Of a DNA stretch of 48,535 bases, positions 24,736-34,251 are shown piece after piece (position 1 is the first letter of the stretch; each line of letters opens with the position of its first letter). The position numbers were made by a program, and so were the translations under genes. The stretch lies in contig JAJZPG010000021.1 in the NCBI GenBank assembly GCA_021811235.1, positions 1 through 48,535 on the forward strand, written 5' to 3'. The notes under the pieces are model-generated. The model saw only the letters and a list, made by a program, of their open reading frames with translations, searched no databases and had not been told where the DNA came from. This DNA is from Pseudomonadota bacterium (GTDB taxonomy: Bacteria; Pseudomonadota; Gammaproteobacteria; Burkholderiales; Thiobacillaceae).

Positions 24736-24950
24736 CCGACATTCTGGTGACCCATGGCGACATGCGTCATCTGGGCTATTGCAATCGTGGCGCGCGGGAG
24801 TGGTTCGCGCGCCACCAGCTCGACTGGAGCCAATTCATTGATCGGGGACTGCCCGCGCCCGTGTTGCTGGCAACCGGGGACAGCATGGCCGAGGACGTGG
24901 TTGCCGCCGCCCGAGAACGCGTCGCAGCCGAGGTGAACGATGGGAGGTAG
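24732..24950 (+). CDS. Small phage protein in the tail-tip operon
   Basis: 72 residues, MTDILVTHGDMRHLGYCNRG then AREWFARHQLDWSQFIDRGL. It is compact and helical, with HGD and YCNRGAR segments. It occupies the place where many siphophages encode an NlpC/P60 tail peptidase (lambda gpK), but it is far too short and lacks the Cys-His arrangement. Coupled to both neighbours by overlaps. Family not recognised with certainty; likely a tail assembly factor. Confidence 0.65.
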   Translation: MTDILVTHGDMRHLGYCNRGAREWFARHQLDWSQFIDRGLPAPVLLATGDSMAEDVVAAARERVAAEVNDGR

Positions 24951-27126
24951 CAGCAAATCGCAGACGGTCGGCTACCGCTACTACCTGGGGATGCACCTCG
25001 CCATCTGCCACGGGCCGGTCGATGCCATCACCGAGATCCAGGTCGGCGAGCGCCAGGCCTGGAGCGGCAATCTCACGGCCAGCGGTCGGATCACGGTCAA
25101 CATGCCGGAGCTGTTCGGTGGCGAGAAGCGCGAAGGCGGTGTCTCCGGTGCCATCGATGCCGCGTTTGGCCAGGCGGCGCAGACACCGAATGACTACCTC
25201 GTCTCGAAGATCGGCTCGCCACAGCCTGCCTATCGCGGGATTCTGAGCCTGATTCTGCGGCAGGTGTACATCGCCGCGAACAACCCCTACATGAAGCCAT
25301 GGGCGGTGCGCGTCAAGCGCTGCTTTCGCGACTGGTACTCAGCGAAGGCGGAGATCAACGGCGCCGCCAACCCGGCGCACATCGTCTATGAGTGCCTGAC
25401 GAATGCCGCCTGGGGAATGGGCTATCCAACGGCCAGTATCGATGACGCCGCGTTTCGCGCGGCGGCTGATGTGCTCTACACCGAAGGGTTCGGCCTGAAC
25501 ATGATCTGGCTGCAGCAGAGCAAGATCGAGCAGTTCATCAAGGAGATCATGGATCACATCGGCGGCGTACTCACGACCTCGCCGTCCACCGGGCGCTTTG
25601 TCCTGAAGCTGGTGCGCGCCGACTACAACGTCTCGACGCTGCCAATCCTGAACCCGGACAATGTCATCGAACTGGAGAGCTTTCAGCGTGCCGCTTGGGG
25701 CGAGACGACCAACGAGATCGTGCTCATCTACACCAAACCCGACACCTTCAAGGAGACCAGCGTCGCGGTCCAGGATCTGGCCAACATCCAAGCGCAGGGC
25801 GCCGTGGTGTCCCAGACTCGGCGCTACCCCGGCATCACCTCGGACAACCTCGCCGCGCGGGTCGCCATGCGCGATCTGGCCGTCGTCTCCACGCCGCTTG
25901 CAAAAGTCCGCTTGAAGGTGAATCGCGCAGCTTGGAATCTCTACCCGGGCGATGTGTTCAAGCTGGAGTGGCCGGCACTTGGGATCGCCGGTTTGGTGAT
26001 GCGGATTGCAGGTGTCGATGGCGGCTCACTCACCAACGGCGCCATCAGCATCGACGCAGTCGAGGATGTGTTCGGACTGCCCTCGGCGGCCTACACCGCC
26101 TCGCAGCCCACGGGATGGACCGATCCGGTTCCCGCGCCCACAGCGACCACGCCTCGGCGACTGGTCGAGGCCCCATACTGGGACGTTGCCCGTGCACTGT
26201 CCGCAGCGGAGCTGGCCTACCTCGATGCCACCGACTGCTTCCTGCAGACCCTGGGCGGGCGCCCAGTACCGGGTGCCATGAACTACGACTTGTATAGCAA
26301 GACGAGTTCGGCATCGACCTACAACCAGCGCGGCCAAGGTGAGTTCTGCCCCACGGCAGTATTGGCTTCCAGCCTCGCACAAGCGGTGACCAGCACGGCC
26401 ACCTACAGCGGCGAACTCGACATCGACCTGGTTGCCACCGGGACCTATGCCTACATCAATGACGAAGTCGTCCTGGTCACTGCGATCAACACGACCACCC
26501 AAAGTCTGACACTGACCCGCGGGGTCATGGATACCGTACCGGTCACCCACGCGGCGGGGAGTCGGATCTGGTTTGCCGATGGTGCGCAGGGTGTCGACCC
26601 GACCGAATACGCCGCTGGCGAAACGGTCAATGCTCGCCTGCTCACGGTGACCGGCAAAGGCACGCTGGCGCTGGCATCGGCTCCCACCGACTCCCTGGCC
26701 ATGAACCGCCGCCAGAATCGCCCTTACCCGCCAGGCAACGTCAAGATCAACAACGTGGCCTACCCGGCGGTCGCCAAGGGTAACTTGGTCATCTCCTGGG
26801 CCCACCGGGACCGCCTCAGCCAAACGGTCAGCCTGGTGTCCCAGACCAACGGCAACATCGGCCCGGAGGCTGGCGTGACCTACACGCTGCGCATCTACGG
26901 GGAAGCGGGCAGCCTGCGGCGTACCTACAGCGGCCTGACCGGCACCAGCCAGACCTACACCTTGGCGGACGACACCGCCGATTCCGGTCTTGGCCGACCC
27001 AATGCTGCGCTGCGAATCGAGCTCGAATCCAACCGCTCCGGCGTGATCAGCCTGCAAAAGCACTCGATCGCCTTCGAGCGCGCCGGCTACGGACTTTCCT
27101 ACGACAAATACTACGGAGGCATCTGA
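24940..27126 (+). CDS. Tail tip/host-specificity protein J-like
   Basis: 728 residues beginning MGGSSKSQTVGYRYYLGMHL, the start seen in tip attachment proteins of BR0599-type phages. A large phage-tail_3-like middle region (IVYECLTNAAWGMGYPTASIDDAAF; FIKEIMDHIGGVLTTSPSTG) is followed by beta repeats and a fibronectin-like C-terminal part (PGNVKINNVAYPAVAKGNL; VTYTLRIYGEAGSL). It would recognise the receptor and trigger DNA ejection. The C-terminal ~150 residues are the likely host-range determinant. Confidence 0.92.
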   Translation: MGGSSKSQTVGYRYYLGMHLAICHGPVDAITEIQVGERQAWSGNLTASGRITVNMPELFGGEKREGGVSGAIDAAFGQAAQTPNDYLVSKIGSPQPAYRGILSLILRQVYIAANNPYMKPWAVRVKRCFRDWYSAKAEINGAANPAHIVYECLTNAAWGMGYPTASIDDAAFRAAADVLYTEGFGLNMIWLQQSKIEQFIKEIMDHIGGVLTTSPSTGRFVLKLVRADYNVSTLPILNPDNVIELESFQRAAWGETTNEIVLIYTKPDTFKETSVAVQDLANIQAQGAVVSQTRRYPGITSDNLAARVAMRDLAVVSTPLAKVRLKVNRAAWNLYPGDVFKLEWPALGIAGLVMRIAGVDGGSLTNGAISIDAVEDVFGLPSAAYTASQPTGWTDPVPAPTATTPRRLVEAPYWDVARALSAAELAYLDATDCFLQTLGGRPVPGAMNYDLYSKTSSASTYNQRGQGEFCPTAVLASSLAQAVTSTATYSGELDIDLVATGTYAYINDEVVLVTAINTTTQSLTLTRGVMDTVPVTHAAGSRIWFADGAQGVDPTEYAAGETVNARLLTVTGKGTLALASAPTDSLAMNRRQNRPYPPGNVKINNVAYPAVAKGNLVISWAHRDRLSQTVSLVSQTNGNIGPEAGVTYTLRIYGEAGSLRRTYSGLTGTSQTYTLADDTADSGLGRPNAALRIELESNRSGVISLQKHSIAFERAGYGLSYDKYYGGI

Positions 27127-27479
27127 TGCCCGCAATCACTGACCCGAATCTGGGGCTCAACTACGGCTGGACGCTCGGCGAAAGCGGCTGGGGCGCCGGT
27201 ATGGACGCCAACCTGAAGCGGCTGGGCGCCGTCGTCAGCCTGTCGGTCAAAGACCGAGATCTGGCCACACCACCTGCCAGCCCGGTTAACGGCGACCGTT
27301 ACCTGATTCCCGCTGGTGCCACCGGCGTCTGGAGCGGCAAGACCGATCAGATCGCGGCGCGCATCGCGGGCGTCTGGGAATACCACATCCCTAAAGTCGG
27401 CTGGCTGTGCTTCATTGAGGACGAGGCAGTGCTCTCGGCCTACAAGACCACCGGCTGGAGTCCCGGTATCGCCATCTGA
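27126..27479 (+). CDS. DUF2793 domain protein
   Basis: 117 residues. The DUF2793 signature is clear: PVNGDRYLIPAGATGVWSGK, then DQIAARIAGVWEYHIPKVGW. In siphophages and gene transfer agents this domain often sits in or beside tip and fiber proteins, where it is thought to be structural. Coupled to the J gene by a one-base overlap and followed by a strong terminator, so it closes the tail operon. Confidence 0.85.
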   Translation: MPAITDPNLGLNYGWTLGESGWGAGMDANLKRLGAVVSLSVKDRDLATPPASPVNGDRYLIPAGATGVWSGKTDQIAARIAGVWEYHIPKVGWLCFIEDEAVLSAYKTTGWSPGIAI

Positions 27480-27500
27480 TCCCTTTCCACCGAACACCAG

Positions 27501-27523
27501 AAACCCGCCCTCGTGGCGGGTTT
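27501..27523 (+). terminator. Rho-independent terminator after the tail operon
   Basis: AAACCCGCC (27501-27509) pairs perfectly with GGCGGGTTT (27515-27523) around CTCGT, followed by CGCATTTTT. It lies 21 bases after the DUF2793 stop and separates the tail genes from the lysis genes. Confidence 0.85.
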
Positions 27524-27544
27524 CGCATTTTTGGAGCCTGCCTT

Positions 27545-27841
27545 ATGACTGACCCACAAAAACCCGCACTGGTCGACAACATGCTCCTCCTGCGCAAGGA
27601 GGACTTTGAACTTCTGGACCGCGCTGCCGAGCGCGGCGCCAGACGTGCACTGGCCGATGTTGGCTTGGACGGTGACGACGCCGCCCACGACATCCGCGAA
27701 CTGCGCGGCCTGCTCGATGCCTTTAACTCGGCCAAGCATACCGCCTGGCAGACCGTCATCAAGATGGTCACCACCGGCTTTCTGCTCGCGCTGGTGGCTG
27801 GCGCCTTCATCAAGTTCAAGGTGTTCGGAGGTGGCCAATGA
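27545..27841 (+). CDS. DUF6127-like membrane protein of the lysis cassette
   Basis: 98 residues. The soluble N-terminal part (LLLRKEDFELLDRAAERGAR, then DDAAHDIRELRGLLDAF) is followed by one transmembrane helix near residues 72-92 (MVTTGFLLALVAGAFIKF). I recall this as DUF6127. Located between the tail terminator and the holin-like gene, with GGAG before the start, it probably is a holin partner, antiholin or accessory lysis factor. It overlaps the next gene by 4 bases. Confidence 0.75.
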   Translation: MTDPQKPALVDNMLLLRKEDFELLDRAAERGARRALADVGLDGDDAAHDIRELRGLLDAFNSAKHTAWQTVIKMVTTGFLLALVAGAFIKFKVFGGGQ

Positions 27842-28314
27842 TCGAGACCCTTCTCGGCGGCCTGCTAGGCGGCGCCTTCCGCCTGGCACCCGAACTCCTC
27901 AAGTGGCTCGACCGCAAGGGCGAACGTGGCCACGAACTGGCGATGCAGGACAAGGCGCTCGAATTCGAGAAGCTACGCGGCGCGCAGCGCATGCACGAAA
28001 TCGGCGCCGGTGCCGATGCCGCGTGGAACGTCGGAGCCATCGAAACGCTGCGCGAAGCCGTTCGCACCCAGGGCGAGAAGACCGGCGTCCGCTGGGCCGA
28101 TGCCTTGTCGAGCAGCGTGCGCCCGGTCATCACCTACTGGTTCATGGCGCTGTACTGCGCTGCCAAGACGGCCGCCTTCGTGGCCGCCATCGAAGGCGGT
28201 GCCGACTGGGGCGTCGCCATTCTCCATGCATGGACTGAAGCCGACCAAGCCCTGTGGGCCGGCGTGCTGAACTTCTGGTTCATCGGACGCGTATTCGACC
28301 GGGTGCGGCCGTGA
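27838..28314 (+). CDS. Holin-like membrane protein
   Basis: 158 residues. An amphipathic N-terminus (IETLLGGLLGGAFRLAPELL) and charged coiled helix lead into two hydrophobic segments (YWFMALYCAAKTAAFVAA near 105-122; WAGVLNFWFIGRVF near 140-153). VRPVITYWFMALY is a common feature of a class of large phage holins. It precedes the endolysin gene and overlaps it by 4 bases. It would open the inner membrane at the time of lysis. Confidence 0.75.
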   Translation: MIETLLGGLLGGAFRLAPELLKWLDRKGERGHELAMQDKALEFEKLRGAQRMHEIGAGADAAWNVGAIETLREAVRTQGEKTGVRWADALSSSVRPVITYWFMALYCAAKTAAFVAAIEGGADWGVAILHAWTEADQALWAGVLNFWFIGRVFDRVRP

Positions 28315-28778
28315 TCGAGGTACCCAAAGCGGCCATCAAACTGGCCAAGCGCTTCGAAGGGTTTGAACGCAAGGTCAGACGTGGCGTCGAGATCAACGCA
28401 GTCCCCTACCTTTGTCCCGCAGGTTTCTGGACGATTGGTTACGGCCATCTCTGCGATCCCAAACACCCACCGATCACGGAGGCCGACGCCGGGGTCTATC
28501 TGGCGCGCGATCTACAGACGGCACTGGCGGCGACGCTGCGCTACTGCCCGGTGTTGGCCGCTGAGCCAGAGGGACGAATCGCAGCCATCGTTGACTTCAC
28601 CTTCAACCTCGGCGCCGGGCGGTTGCAGACATCGACCCTGAGGCGACGGATCAACCAGCGGGACTGGGCCGCTGCCGCGTCAGAGCTGCGCCGATGGGTT
28701 TATGGCGGCGGAAAGGTACTGCCAGGGCTTGTCACCAGACGAGAAGCTGAGGTTGCCTGGCTGTGTTGTACCGCTTGA
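28311..28778 (+). CDS. Endolysin, GH24 phage lysozyme
   Basis: 155 residues from a GTG start at 28311. GH24 signature: catalytic Glu16 in RFEGFE, then CPAGFWTIGYGH with C35 and T41 at the positions taken by D/C and T in T4/P21-type enzymes. The Glu-to-Cys gap is about ten residues longer than in P21-type lysozymes. It cleaves peptidoglycan between MurNAc and GlcNAc. No cleavable signal peptide is seen, so export would depend on the holin. No spanin gene is evident after it; the next gene, 74 bases on, is the convergent degP of the stress locus. Confidence 0.93.
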   Translation: MIEVPKAAIKLAKRFEGFERKVRRGVEINAVPYLCPAGFWTIGYGHLCDPKHPPITEADAGVYLARDLQTALAATLRYCPVLAAEPEGRIAAIVDFTFNLGAGRLQTSTLRRRINQRDWAAAASELRRWVYGGGKVLPGLVTRREAEVAWLCCTA

Positions 28779-28852
28779 TGGGGCGCTGGAGGGTGCTTCG
28801 GCCTTTGAGCGACGCCCCCTTTTCATCGCTGCCCCAACAGTCCGTCGCTGGA

Positions 28853-30004
<1,152 letters not shown>

Positions 30005-30023
30005 GAATATCTCCGGTTGAAAA

Positions 30024-30986
30024 TCAGCGCCACAGACCACCCGGCCGCCAACGCGGCGAGCGCGGCGAAACAGTGGAGTTTGGCAAGAAGTGAGGCGAAT
30101 GAATCGGCGTTGGATCAACCGGCGCCGACAGCTCCCGCAAACGTTCGATTCGCGCAGCGGTTGCAGGGTGTGTTCGCAGCCAAGAAGGCTCAGGATTGCC
30201 CCAGCCCGGCAGCAGCCAGGCACGCCAGGATCGGCTGACCCGCTCGATTCTCGCCAACGCAAGGGCGAGCCCCTGCGGATCGCCCGTCAGCTCGGCCGCC
30301 AGCCGATCGGCGTCGAACTCGCGCACCCGCGATAAGCCGAGCTGGGCCAGCAGCGCCAGTTGCGGCGCGATCGCCAGCAACAGTAACGCGGGCCAATTGA
30401 CATCCACCGCGCCCAACAGCAACGCCGGCAAACTGAACAGGATGGCAACTTGTCCGAGCACAGCCATGAAATATGTCAGCCGGCTGATGGAGTCCGCCAG
30501 CCCCATCACGCGCAGGTCCTCGTTGGCGATGTGAGCCACCTCATGGGCAACGACGCCGGTGAGCTCGCGCGGCGTGAGGCTACGCAGTAGTCCATCGGTG
30601 AGCACGATGGCGGAGCGATGGGCCGAACCGGTGGCGAACGCATTGACCATGGCACTGGGGGCGTAGTGCGGCACCGGCACGGCAGGCAAACCGGCCCGTG
30701 CCGCCAGCTCGCGCACCAAGGCCCACAGATCGGGCGCTTCGCTCGGGTGCAAGGCACGCGCACGATAGAGTCGCAGGGTCAGACTCGACCCAGCGGTAGG
30801 CTCGACCAGCAGCGCAAGGCCCCCTGCTGCCAGTGCCAGCCATAGCCCCATATCGCCGAAAAGCAGGCTGCCGGCCATGGCGGCGATGCCGAGAAGGGTC
30901 ACCACGAGTAGCGCTGTTTGCAAGCGGTTGAGCCAGTGATGCCGCGACCAGGCCTCTCCGGTGTCGCCAAATTCATGACGGTTCAC
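30024..30986 (-). CDS. htpX: HtpX-like M48 membrane metalloprotease
   Basis: 320 residues. Hydrophobic segments at about 22-62 form the N-terminal membrane part. The zinc site HEVAH is at 148-152, with Glu223 (REFDADRLA) as the probable third ligand, and there are further hydrophobic stretches at 170-215. This is the M48B/HtpX layout for clearing damaged membrane proteins alongside FtsH. It overlaps the psiE gene by 14 bases and lies 19 bases before degP, matching stress-tolerance islands. The C-terminal 20 residues are Pro/Ser-rich and probably disordered. Confidence 0.92.
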   Translation of the reverse strand: MNRHEFGDTGEAWSRHHWLNRLQTALLVVTLLGIAAMAGSLLFGDMGLWLALAAGGLALLVEPTAGSSLTLRLYRARALHPSEAPDLWALVRELAARAGLPAVPVPHYAPSAMVNAFATGSAHRSAIVLTDGLLRSLTPRELTGVVAHEVAHIANEDLRVMGLADSISRLTYFMAVLGQVAILFSLPALLLGAVDVNWPALLLLAIAPQLALLAQLGLSRVREFDADRLAAELTGDPQGLALALARIERVSRSWRAWLLPGWGNPEPSWLRTHPATAARIERLRELSAPVDPTPIHSPHFLPNSTVSPRSPRWRPGGLWR

Positions 30987-31464
30987 GCGGGGCTTCCTCG
31001 GTCACTCTGTCATCGCGCTCGCGCAGCAGCCAGTAAGTAGCCCCCAGGGCCAGGGTCGCCCCCGCCAAGGCGGCCACTTTGCCCGGGCTGACATCAGGGT
31101 CGAGAATCACGAATTTGCGCGCCAGCGCGATCAGCGCGATCAGGATCACCGTCTTGACCTGGATGATGCTGTCACGGCGCAATGCCACGCGCACGATCGA
31201 GTGCTTGAACTCCATCGCGATCAACAGCGTCATGATCATGCCGAACACGCTCTGGAACACCTTGTGGTCGAGCGGATTGAACGCCTCGATGATGAGCAGG
31301 AAGAAGACGATGGAGATCAGCTGGATCAGCGAGACCACGATAATCACGGCGATCACCGCCGACAGAACCAGCGCCACGACTTGCTCGAAGCGCTCGTAAA
31401 CCGTCATCAACCGCCACTGGGAACGCATCTTGTCAAAGGTCGTGTGGCCAGATTCTTTATGCAT
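30973..31464 (-). CDS. psiE: PsiE family membrane protein
   Basis: 163 residues from ATG 31464; the longer reading starting near 31626 adds sequence that belongs to a decayed upstream gene. Four hydrophobic helices are visible (VVALVLSAVIAVIIVVSLIQ; SIVFFLLIIEAF; SVFGMIMTLLIAMEF; TVILIALIALARKFVI). The central FNPLDHKVFQSVFG...EFKHSIVRV stretch is typical of phosphate-starvation-inducible PsiE. Its function is not established; in these islands it is a standard member. Co-transcribed with htpX by overlap. Confidence 0.9.
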   Translation of the reverse strand: MHKESGHTTFDKMRSQWRLMTVYERFEQVVALVLSAVIAVIIVVSLIQLISIVFFLLIIEAFNPLDHKVFQSVFGMIMTLLIAMEFKHSIVRVALRRDSIIQVKTVILIALIALARKFVILDPDVSPGKVAALAGATLALGATYWLLRERDDRVTEEAPREPS

Positions 31465-31492
31465 AAGCGTTGCTCTCTCTTTCGATGAAACC

Positions 31493-31597
31493 TTAATGGA
31501 ACGGCGAGTCCGAAAAGGCGACTCGATTACACCTGGATTGCCGAGGCAATTGCGAAGCCACCCAGCGCATAATGTCCTGCGCGCCCGTGGCGCCGCC
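31493..31597 (-). pseudogene. Probable C-terminal remnant of a TrxC-type thioredoxin
   Basis: The gap between the GGDEF-EAL stop and psiE contains, in one minus-strand frame, GATGAQDIMRWVASQLPRQ followed by about 15 residues and a stop at 31493. The pattern GA.GAQDI.RW..SQL is what I would expect for the last helix of the thioredoxin that normally follows ftsH in stress-tolerance islands. The upstream edge of the similarity is sharp, near 31597. Together with the zinc-ribbon start of the preceding gene this suggests the thioredoxin gene was split. A short match, so moderate confidence. Confidence 0.55.
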
Positions 31598-31647
31598 GAT
31601 GGGTGGATCAGCCTCCTGCACGTCAACCCTTCGTCCCATGCATGGCA

Positions 31648-34251
31648 TCAATCCGGCTTCTGGTCCGGCGGCAGCAATCCCAGCAGATCCGCCTGCAAAT
31701 GTTGCAACTTGTCGATGCCAGCCCTCAATGCCTCGACACGGCCGGCATTTTTCATTTCACTCAGGGTGTGAGCTAACTGCTGGATGCTCTGATGCAGGAC
31801 ATCGACCTGATCATTGGGATCCTTGCCGAAGAACGTAGGGCGACCACTTTGATCCCGCCAGTATTGGAGTGCTTCGGGTTGAGGCGGCACTTGGGTCTTA
31901 CCTGACAGATAGTCGATCATCTGGGAAATCCAGACCCGGTGGTCGGCGTATGTGAACGGCACGGGCAGCGCGGAGCGACTGTCAGGTTTGAATCCCTTCC
32001 AGGATAAGGGTACCTGCCAGGTGTGTAGCCATTGCTCGAATTCATGCGCCGGCATCGGATGCCCGATGGCATAACCCTGGCCCCACTCGCATCCCATACG
32101 CAGCAGCATTTCACCATGCTTAATGGATTCGACTCCCTCCGCGATGCAGTTCCTGCCAAACGACCTTGCCAGTGCCAGTAGCGCATCCAGGATGGCGATA
32201 TCGTCCGGATCCTCGAGCATGTCGCGTATAAAACCTTGGTCGATCTTGAGCAGGTGCGCGGGCAGGCGCTTCAGATAGGTCAGCGATGAATAGCCGCTGC
32301 CGAAATCGTCGAGGGCAAAACGCAATCCCATCCTCTCGCACAGCGCCATCAACTGAGACACTTGAACGAAGTCCTCCACGGCGCTGGTTTCGAGGATTTC
32401 CAGTTCAAGGTCTTGCGGCTGGGCGCCGGGATGTCGTGACAACATACCCCGTAGATGCATGATGAAGTCCGGTTGCAGCAAGTGCCGCGCACCGATATTC
32501 ACGCTGATCGGGACATAAAGGCCGGCCTTGCGCCAAACTTCGATCTGGGTCAGCGCAGCCTCGATGGTCCATTTCCCCACGTCAATCCCGAGCGGATGAT
32601 TCTCAATGAGGGGTATGAAGGAGGCAGGAGATAACAAGCCACGCGTCGGATGTTGCCAGCGGATCAAGGCTTCGGCGCCCAGCACCTCACCGGTGCGCAT
32701 GTTGACCTTAGGTTGGAAATAAAGCAGAAACTGCCCATTGGCAAGTGCATTCTCTATGCTGTCCAATCCTTCGTGACGGGTGCGCAGCGTACGATCCTTC
32801 TCCGTATCGAAAACGTGATATCGATTCTTGCCGGCTTGCTTGGCACGATACATAGCCTGATCTGCCTGCCGCAGCAGTTGGTCGGCGTCGATATCTTCGC
32901 CTTGCGGGTAGTAGCTCACACCGATACTCGCGCTCACCTCGCACAGTGCGTCACCAATCGGTACGGGCTGTGCAGCCACCTCGATCAGGCGATCGAGAAT
33001 CGGTACGCTGACGGAAATATCCGGCAGGTCGAGCAGAATAGCGACAAACTCATCACCACCAAGACGGGCCAAGGTATCGTCTTCGCGCAACACCTGCGTC
33101 ATACGCCTGGACAGGACGGACAGCAACTTGTCGCCGACTGCGTGGCCGTGCTGGTCGTTGACCTTCTTGAATCCATCCAGATCGATGAAGACAACCGCCA
33201 GGTGCATGCCACGCCGACGTGTCTGACGAATGGCCTGCTTAAGGCGGTCTCCAAGCAATAGTCGATTGGGCAAGCCGGTGAGCAGGTCGTAATGAGCAAC
33301 GCGTTCAAGCTGTTGCTGGTTCTCCTTCAGCGGTGTGATGTCGGAAAACATGGCTGCGTAATGCTCGATATTGCCCCGCATATCCGGGACTGCACTGATC
33401 GTCAGCAGCGCGGCAAACTGACTGCCGTTCTTGCGTCGGCACCAGAGCTCTCCGTGCCAATAGTCGTGCTCACGCAGAGCCTGCCAAACGGTCTGATAGA
33501 ACTCATCGTCATAGCGATCGGACTCGAGCAGACGAGGTGTCTGACCCATTACTTCCTCCCGCGCATAACCAGTGATCACGGAAAACGCCCGATTGACGTT
33601 GACAATGTGGGCCTGAGCGTCGGTAACGAGGATGCCCTCTCCTGCGTGCGCAAAAACTTTAGCCGCAAGGCGAAGCTCTTCCGCGGACCTTCTGCGTAAG
33701 GTGACATCATGGATATAACCGTGCCAGAGGATGCTCCCATCAGGCATGGCTTCAGGCGACGCCTCGCCTTCGACCCAGATCACCCGACCGTCTGGAAACT
33801 GCACCCGGTACTCGTCATGCCAAAGCGCGAGTGACCTCCCCGACGCCTGTATGGTTTCATGCACACGGTCGCGGTCTTCAGGATGGAGCGCATCGAACGC
33901 AGGAGTGGCATCTTCAACAACATCCTCCGGTGCAACCCCGTATATTTCCCGTATCCTCGCGCTGGCATAAGGGAAGTGCGAGCTGCCGTCCGGACGAAGA
34001 CGGTATTGGTAAAGCATACCGGGAACGTGGCTGGCCAACTCTTCTCGCTGTAGGCGCATAGAGTTCAGCGCCTGCTCGACCCTGTTGAGATCGGTGATGG
34101 CCTCTACCGTCGCTGTGGTCAGCTCGATGGGTTCTCCGGTGAACAGTGGGTGCTGGCACCGCCCGCAATTGGGCTTCTCCGCCAACTTGTTGGCTGGAAC
34201 GCGATTGATGGATTGGCAGTGTGGGCAGACGATATGAAGGCTGTCACTCAT
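31648..34251 (-). CDS. Chimeric protein: TrxC zinc ribbon - PAS - PAS - GGDEF - EAL
   Basis: 867 residues. Residues 1-48 (CPHC at 9-12, CGRC at 29-32, then [15 protein letters not shown]) are the N-terminal zinc ribbon of a thioredoxin-2 (TrxC) protein, but no CGPC thioredoxin domain follows. Instead come two PAS domains (~75-190 and ~195-315), a GGDEF domain with an intact I-site (REDD, five residues before GGDEF), and an EAL domain ([32 protein letters not shown]). All key residues for both c-di-GMP synthesis and hydrolysis look present. A ~110-residue helical C-terminus ends the protein. The start overlaps the ftsH stop by 8 bases, as a trx gene would. Which activity dominates is unknown. 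Confidence 0.93.
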   Translation of the reverse strand: MSDSLHIVCPHCQSINRVPANKLAEKPNCGRCQHPLFTGEPIELTTATVEAITDLNRVEQALNSMRLQREELASHVPGMLYQYRLRPDGSSHFPYASARIREIYGVAPEDVVEDATPAFDALHPEDRDRVHETIQASGRSLALWHDEYRVQFPDGRVIWVEGEASPEAMPDGSILWHGYIHDVTLRRRSAEELRLAAKVFAHAGEGILVTDAQAHIVNVNRAFSVITGYAREEVMGQTPRLLESDRYDDEFYQTVWQALREHDYWHGELWCRRKNGSQFAALLTISAVPDMRGNIEHYAAMFSDITPLKENQQQLERVAHYDLLTGLPNRLLLGDRLKQAIRQTRRRGMHLAVVFIDLDGFKKVNDQHGHAVGDKLLSVLSRRMTQVLREDDTLARLGGDEFVAILLDLPDISVSVPILDRLIEVAAQPVPIGDALCEVSASIGVSYYPQGEDIDADQLLRQADQAMYRAKQAGKNRYHVFDTEKDRTLRTRHEGLDSIENALANGQFLLYFQPKVNMRTGEVLGAEALIRWQHPTRGLLSPASFIPLIENHPLGIDVGKWTIEAALTQIEVWRKAGLYVPISVNIGARHLLQPDFIMHLRGMLSRHPGAQPQDLELEILETSAVEDFVQVSQLMALCERMGLRFALDDFGSGYSSLTYLKRLPAHLLKIDQGFIRDMLEDPDDIAILDALLALARSFGRNCIAEGVESIKHGEMLLRMGCEWGQGYAIGHPMPAHEFEQWLHTWQVPLSWKGFKPDSRSALPVPFTYADHRVWISQMIDYLSGKTQVPPQPEALQYWRDQSGRPTFFGKDPNDQVDVLHQSIQQLAHTLSEMKNAGRVEALRAGIDKLQHLQADLLGLLPPDQKPD

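Noticed and set aside
24732-24950. NlpC/P60 tail peptidase by position
   Set aside because: The gene is only 72 codons and lacks the Cys-His catalytic arrangement.
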